Part shown: positions 6,429-8,697 of the stretch, one piece after another
Layout: each line of letters begins with the position of its first letter
Position numbering within the stretch: the first letter of the stretch is position 1
From: an uncultured Lachnospiraceae bacterium
GTDB lineage: Bacteria; Bacillota; Clostridia; Lachnospirales; Lachnospiraceae
DNA: 8,697 bases
Assembly (NCBI GenBank): GCA_910589195.1
Contig: CAJUTC010000076.1
Span: forward strand, 1-8,697
Direction of reading: 5' to 3'
The notes under the pieces: generated by a model
The model's database searches: none
Seen by the model: only the letters and a program-made list of their open reading frames with translations
What the model was told of the DNA's origin: nothing
Translations under genes and position numbers: made by a program

Positions 6429-6581
6429 ATGAACAAGCGCTATATTTCGAAAAAGTGTTTAAATGGTACTGGTTTAAGCTATACCTTGTCACTAATTAAC
6501 AGAAAATATAAAATGACGATTCTTGACAGAATGTGCGAATGGGGCGAAAAAACGATTATAGTCCTTAATTCCGCAATATGA
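6429..6581 (+). pseudogene. HxlR-type winged-helix regulator remnant with internal deletion
   Basis: A 50-codon frame with an ATG. Its first part, SYTLSLINRKYKMTIL (17-32), resembles the N-terminal recognition segment of HxlR/YodB-type regulators (family pattern: TLSLIGGKYKMLIL). It is followed at once by LDRMCEWGEK (32-41), which resembles the very C-terminal segment of the same family (pattern: ILDxMCEWGEKNR). The roughly 60 residues that normally lie between, including the recognition helix and wing, are missing, as if a deletion joined two IL-coding sites. No good ribosome binding site precedes the ATG. The product could not fold as a winged helix, so this is called a pseudogene. The family assignment rests on motif memory only. 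Confidence 0.6.
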
Positions 6582-6680
6582 TTGTTCTCATCATAACCAA
6601 TTCATTCCCGATAAACTTTTTTCACGTCATCAGAAGCTGGTACTCCAACTGCCAGTTTGGTGATGAACTTCATATGGACT
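6582..6680. other. Noncoding stretch with one imperfect hairpin
   Basis: No gene is supported here. TCATCA (6627-6632) pairs with TGATGA (6661-6666), and CTGG (6637-6640) with CCAG (6652-6655), forming an imperfect hairpin without a T run on either side. On the minus strand a short peptide-like frame beginning at 6673 is interrupted by TGA at 6604-6602; it may be debris of an old gene but matches nothing I know. Confidence 0.3.
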
Positions 6681-6740
6681 AAAAAAATAAAGACAAACCG
6701 CATAGCCTTTGATTGAATGAAGGCTTTCCGGCTTGTCTTT
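6681..6740 (-). terminator. Intrinsic terminator downstream of the GH3 gene
   Basis: AAAGACAA (6689-6696) pairs with TTGTCTTT (6733-6740), CCG (6698-6700) with CGG (6729-6731), and AGCCTT (6704-6709) with AAGGCT (6720-6725) around a 10-nt loop. On the minus strand the stem ends in TTGTCTTTA followed by seven T (6687-6681). It lies about 90 nt after the GH3 stop codon, so it terminates that gene and separates it from the convergent plus-strand genes. Confidence 0.85.
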
Positions 6741-6829
6741 ATGGTAACGGGCAAACTGTGATCCGCTCTCTGGCTTCATGCCATCAAATTCCACTTTTCA
6801 TACTGGTTTCCCCTGTTCTTTGTCCTTAT

Positions 6830-8044
6830 TCAGACGGTTGCTTCATATGATAGTCCAAAATCCAATTCATAATAATTCCCCGCTGTATCCCGGTAAGCGT
6901 ATGCTTTCCCATTTTCGTCTTTCAGGTTTTCCGGCATATACTGGTCTTTATCATATCCTGGTACATCATTAGGACTGATGCACACGCCATGCATGTCTAC
7001 AGCAAGTACCTCATCACCTCTTGGAAGAGTAAGCGGAAGCTTTCCAACCGGAGCAAAATTTCCAAATATCACGTCGAGAATCGCTGACTGCTTTGTATCA
7101 AATCCTGCTGTCAAAGCATCCAGATATGGCTCTGCATTTCCAACCTCCCAGGCCAGTGTAATATTCAGATTCCCAATCACTTTCCCTCTATTTTCATGTA
7201 CAGCATCCGCAATTGCTTTTATTCGGTTCACGCCGCTTAAGGTAGTTTCCATATGTGTTTCTGCCGCTGGCCGGCCTTTTGCGTCCACATTAGAAACCTC
7301 TTTCCCCTCGCAAAGATCCAGCTCAAGATAACCTGGAGTTGCGTTAAAATATTCCCCGGAAGACGGATGCAGCATCAATATGGCATAATCAGCCTCCTTA
7401 TATGATTCTGTCAGCCGAATCGTCTTACTGTTCATCTTCCTTTTCAATTCTTCCGTTGCCTTTTCTGCCATCTGAGGATCCTTGTAAAAACATTCCACAT
7501 AAACTTTTTTTCTATTCAGCTTTTGCTCATTTAGTGGCAATGTTTTGTCATTTTTCAGCAGAACCACACTTTTTCTGTGTACATCCATAGCATGCTCCCA
7601 GTCCGTCTGATCTGCCACCACTTCCACTGCTCGTTTCGGATCACGGTAGGGATTTTCAAACATGCCTAGTTCAAACATTTCCTTTAATGTGCGAGTAACT
7701 GCCCGGTTCAGCGCTTCTTCTGTCAGCACAAGTTGATCCTTTTGGAATCCTTCCGGTACAGGATGATTTTCATAATAATCATTTACGCCACGTTCATATG
7801 CTTCCCGTCCGTACTTGTTATCAAAAAGACCACTAATCAGATCCACTCCCGCATGGTTCACCGCATACCCAATACGCTCCGGTTCATCCAGCATTTCTAC
7901 TCCCCAGTCCATATTATGTACGATTCTCGTATCAGAATTGATATACCCTTCATATCCCATCTGCTTGCGCAAAAGTCCATCAATAAATAGTTTGTTATAG
8001 GCAAAACCATAAGATTGCGTTTTATTAGGAAAACACACTGCCAA
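6830..8044 (-). pseudogene. GH3 beta-glycosidase, 5'-truncated by element insertion
   Basis: The frame encodes about 404 residues of a glycoside hydrolase family 3 enzyme, roughly its second half. It starts just before the end of the catalytic barrel: GFAYNKLFIDGLLRKQMGYE is followed by GYINSDTR, whose D38 matches the GH3 nucleophile in the G-x-V-x-SD pattern. The C-terminal alpha/beta sandwich follows, with HRKSVVLLKN (156-165), GKLPLTLPR (334-342) and the usual near-terminal FGLSY (396-400). Most of the N-terminal barrel, probably over 250 residues, is missing. The only available start is a TTG at 8044 with no ribosome binding site. The frame continues upstream for nine codons to the TGA that ends the recombinase gene. 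A protein made from it should lack glycosidase activity. Intact members release glucose or xylose from beta-linked oligosaccharides. A terminator lies downstream at 6681-6740. Confidence 0.82.
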
Positions 8045-8063
8045 AGGGATTTTATGCTTTGGC
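8040..8063. other. Candidate attachment-site junction with 7-bp inverted repeat
   Basis: GCCAAAG (8040-8046) and CTTTGGC (8057-8063) form a perfect inverted repeat around a 10-bp centre, GGATTTTATG. It lies exactly where AT-rich GH3 coding sequence gives way to the GC-rich 3' end of the recombinase gene. Large serine recombinases act on short imperfectly symmetrical sites with a central 2-bp crossover, and their genes often lie next to one element end. No U run follows, so a terminator role is less likely. The exact crossover point cannot be set without the other element end. Confidence 0.45.
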
Positions 8064-8697
8064 GGGGGTCAGCCCGCCTCGGCGGTGTCAGTGGTGTTGA
8101 TTTCAATGTACTCGGCAATCCGGCGGAACTCGTCCGCAAACTTAAAATGAACGCTGATATTGCCGTTTTCGTAAACCTTGATATGGTCTACCAATTCAAT
8201 CAGGATTTCGCGGGTCAGCTTTTCGATGTTCTGATATTTCGCAAAGGCTACCAGCGCGGGATGCTGCTGGTCAACGCCGTTTGAAAGCTGTTTCCGTTCA
8301 GCCGTCAGCCGGGCCAGCAAATCCGAGAGCCCAGCGGCCTGCCGCTCATAATCGGCTTTCATTTCCCGGTATTCCTGCTGGGAGATTTCCCCGTCTTTCC
8401 AGTCTTGATACAGTGACTGCTTGTAGCGGGTGATTTTCGTCAATTCCTTTTCCTTTGCGGCTATCTGGTCGTTAAGGCGGTGGGATTGACTTTTTTTCAG
8501 CGGGGCCGCATTGATACGGGCTACTATTTCCGAGTAGGAAACGGCGGTGCTCACTTGATACTGGATAGCGAACAGAACGGCGGCCTCTAAACGGTTGTGT
8601 TTGATAGAGTGCATGGTGCAGGCCGTCCGGGAGCGGTTCTTATAGGTGGAGCAGGCATAATATACATTTTTCCCGCTCTGGCTCCGGGTGACGGATT
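8064..8697. mobile_element. End of an integrative element, continuing beyond the window
   Basis: The segment has visibly higher GC than the rest of the window and carries the 3' part of a large serine recombinase gene running to the right edge. With the interrupted GH3 gene on its left, this indicates one end of an integrated or conjugative element of the TnpX/TndX-recombinase type. Its cargo, size and other end lie outside the window. The left limit is approximate. Confidence 0.7.
8069..8697 (-). CDS. Large serine recombinase, C-terminal part (partial at window edge)
   Basis: The open frame runs in from the right edge without a start, so the 208 visible residues are only the C-terminal portion. 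It begins in the recombinase zinc beta-ribbon: YYACSTYKNRSRTACTMHSI holds the second half of the metal ligands. A helical region of about 80 residues follows (SHRLNDQIAAKEKELTKI to LTAERKQL), the coiled-coil motif typical of large serine recombinases. It ends with a DUF4368-like tail (LTREILIELVDHIKVYENG, then ADEFRRIAEYIE). The catalytic serine domain would lie to the right of the window. These enzymes integrate and excise mobile elements at attB/attP sites. An internal ATG at 8614 is not the true start, because zinc-ribbon codons continue upstream of it in frame. The TGA stop at 8071-8069 is in frame with the GH3 remnant. Confidence 0.9.
   Translation of the reverse strand, partial: SVTRSQSGKNVYYACSTYKNRSRTACTMHSIKHNRLEAAVLFAIQYQVSTAVSYSEIVARINAAPLKKSQSHRLNDQIAAKEKELTKITRYKQSLYQDWKDGEISQQEYREMKADYERQAAGLSDLLARLTAERKQLSNGVDQQHPALVAFAKYQNIEKLTREILIELVDHIKVYENGNISVHFKFADEFRRIAEYIEINTTDTAEAG

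Noticed and set aside
6482..6673. Minus-strand peptide-like frame from an ATG at 6673, interrupted by TGA at 6604-6602
   Set aside because: The two parts read smoothly across the TGA, but there is no ribosome binding site, the frame overlaps the HxlR remnant, and I recognise no family. Too short to claim as a gene.
7897..8139. A minus-strand frame spanning the GH3/recombinase junction
   Set aside because: It is out of frame with both supported genes and is only a shadow of them; no start signal supports it.
1..8697. CRISPR array, tRNA or rRNA genes
   Set aside because: No regularly spaced repeats, no tRNA-like cloverleaf with TTCRANY-type arm in a consistent context, and no rRNA landmarks were seen on either strand.

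Overview
The window looks like a chromosome fragment from a low-to-moderate-GC Firmicute of the class Clostridia, most likely a gut Lachnospiraceae-type organism. The reasons are strong GGAGG ribosome binding sites, a glucose-family PTS permease, a GH13_31 glucosidase, a GH3 glucosidase, an HxlR-type remnant and a large serine recombinase with a DUF4368-like tail. Species cannot be fixed from the sequence alone.

Layout. Positions 1-800 hold no protein gene. They contain a GC-rich block with many complementary segments (about 60-358), which looks like a structured RNA of unknown family. Next is a textbook TPP riboswitch on the minus strand (441-526) with its own promoter and a strong intrinsic terminator. 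A palindrome-rich block (629-759) follows and looks like a dispersed repeat or a weak operon end. Positions 808-5238 are a tight three-gene minus-strand operon, transcribed in this order: a GH13_31 alpha-glucosidase with alpha-1,6 signature residues, a PTS EIIBCA permease of the sucrose/trehalose type, and a Cof-type HAD sugar phosphatase. A divergent AraC-family regulator (5360-6232) shares a 121-bp intergenic region with it. That region contains an exact 8-bp direct repeat with 17-bp period and a minus-strand promoter with a good -10 but no recognisable -35. Positions 6233-6829 are AT-rich and hold a promoter, a perfect 14-bp palindrome, an internally deleted HxlR regulator remnant and the terminator of the next minus-strand gene. 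Positions 6830-8044 are the C-terminal part of a GH3 beta-glycosidase whose 5' part is missing. From about 8064 to the right edge lies the 3' end of a large serine recombinase gene, GC-rich and clearly foreign, so an integrative element has apparently been inserted into the GH3 gene.

How the genes work together. The regulator probably senses an alpha-glucoside or its phosphate and activates the operon. The permease imports and phosphorylates the sugar. The glucosidase and the phosphatase then release glucose units and inorganic phosphate. The order of hydrolysis and dephosphorylation is open, and it is the most interesting biochemical question here. I do not see a clearly new defence or mobile system. 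The best candidates for undescribed biology are the structured GC-rich block beside the riboswitch, the unusual PTS / GH13_31 / HAD / AraC combination, and the possibly reversible insertion in GH3.
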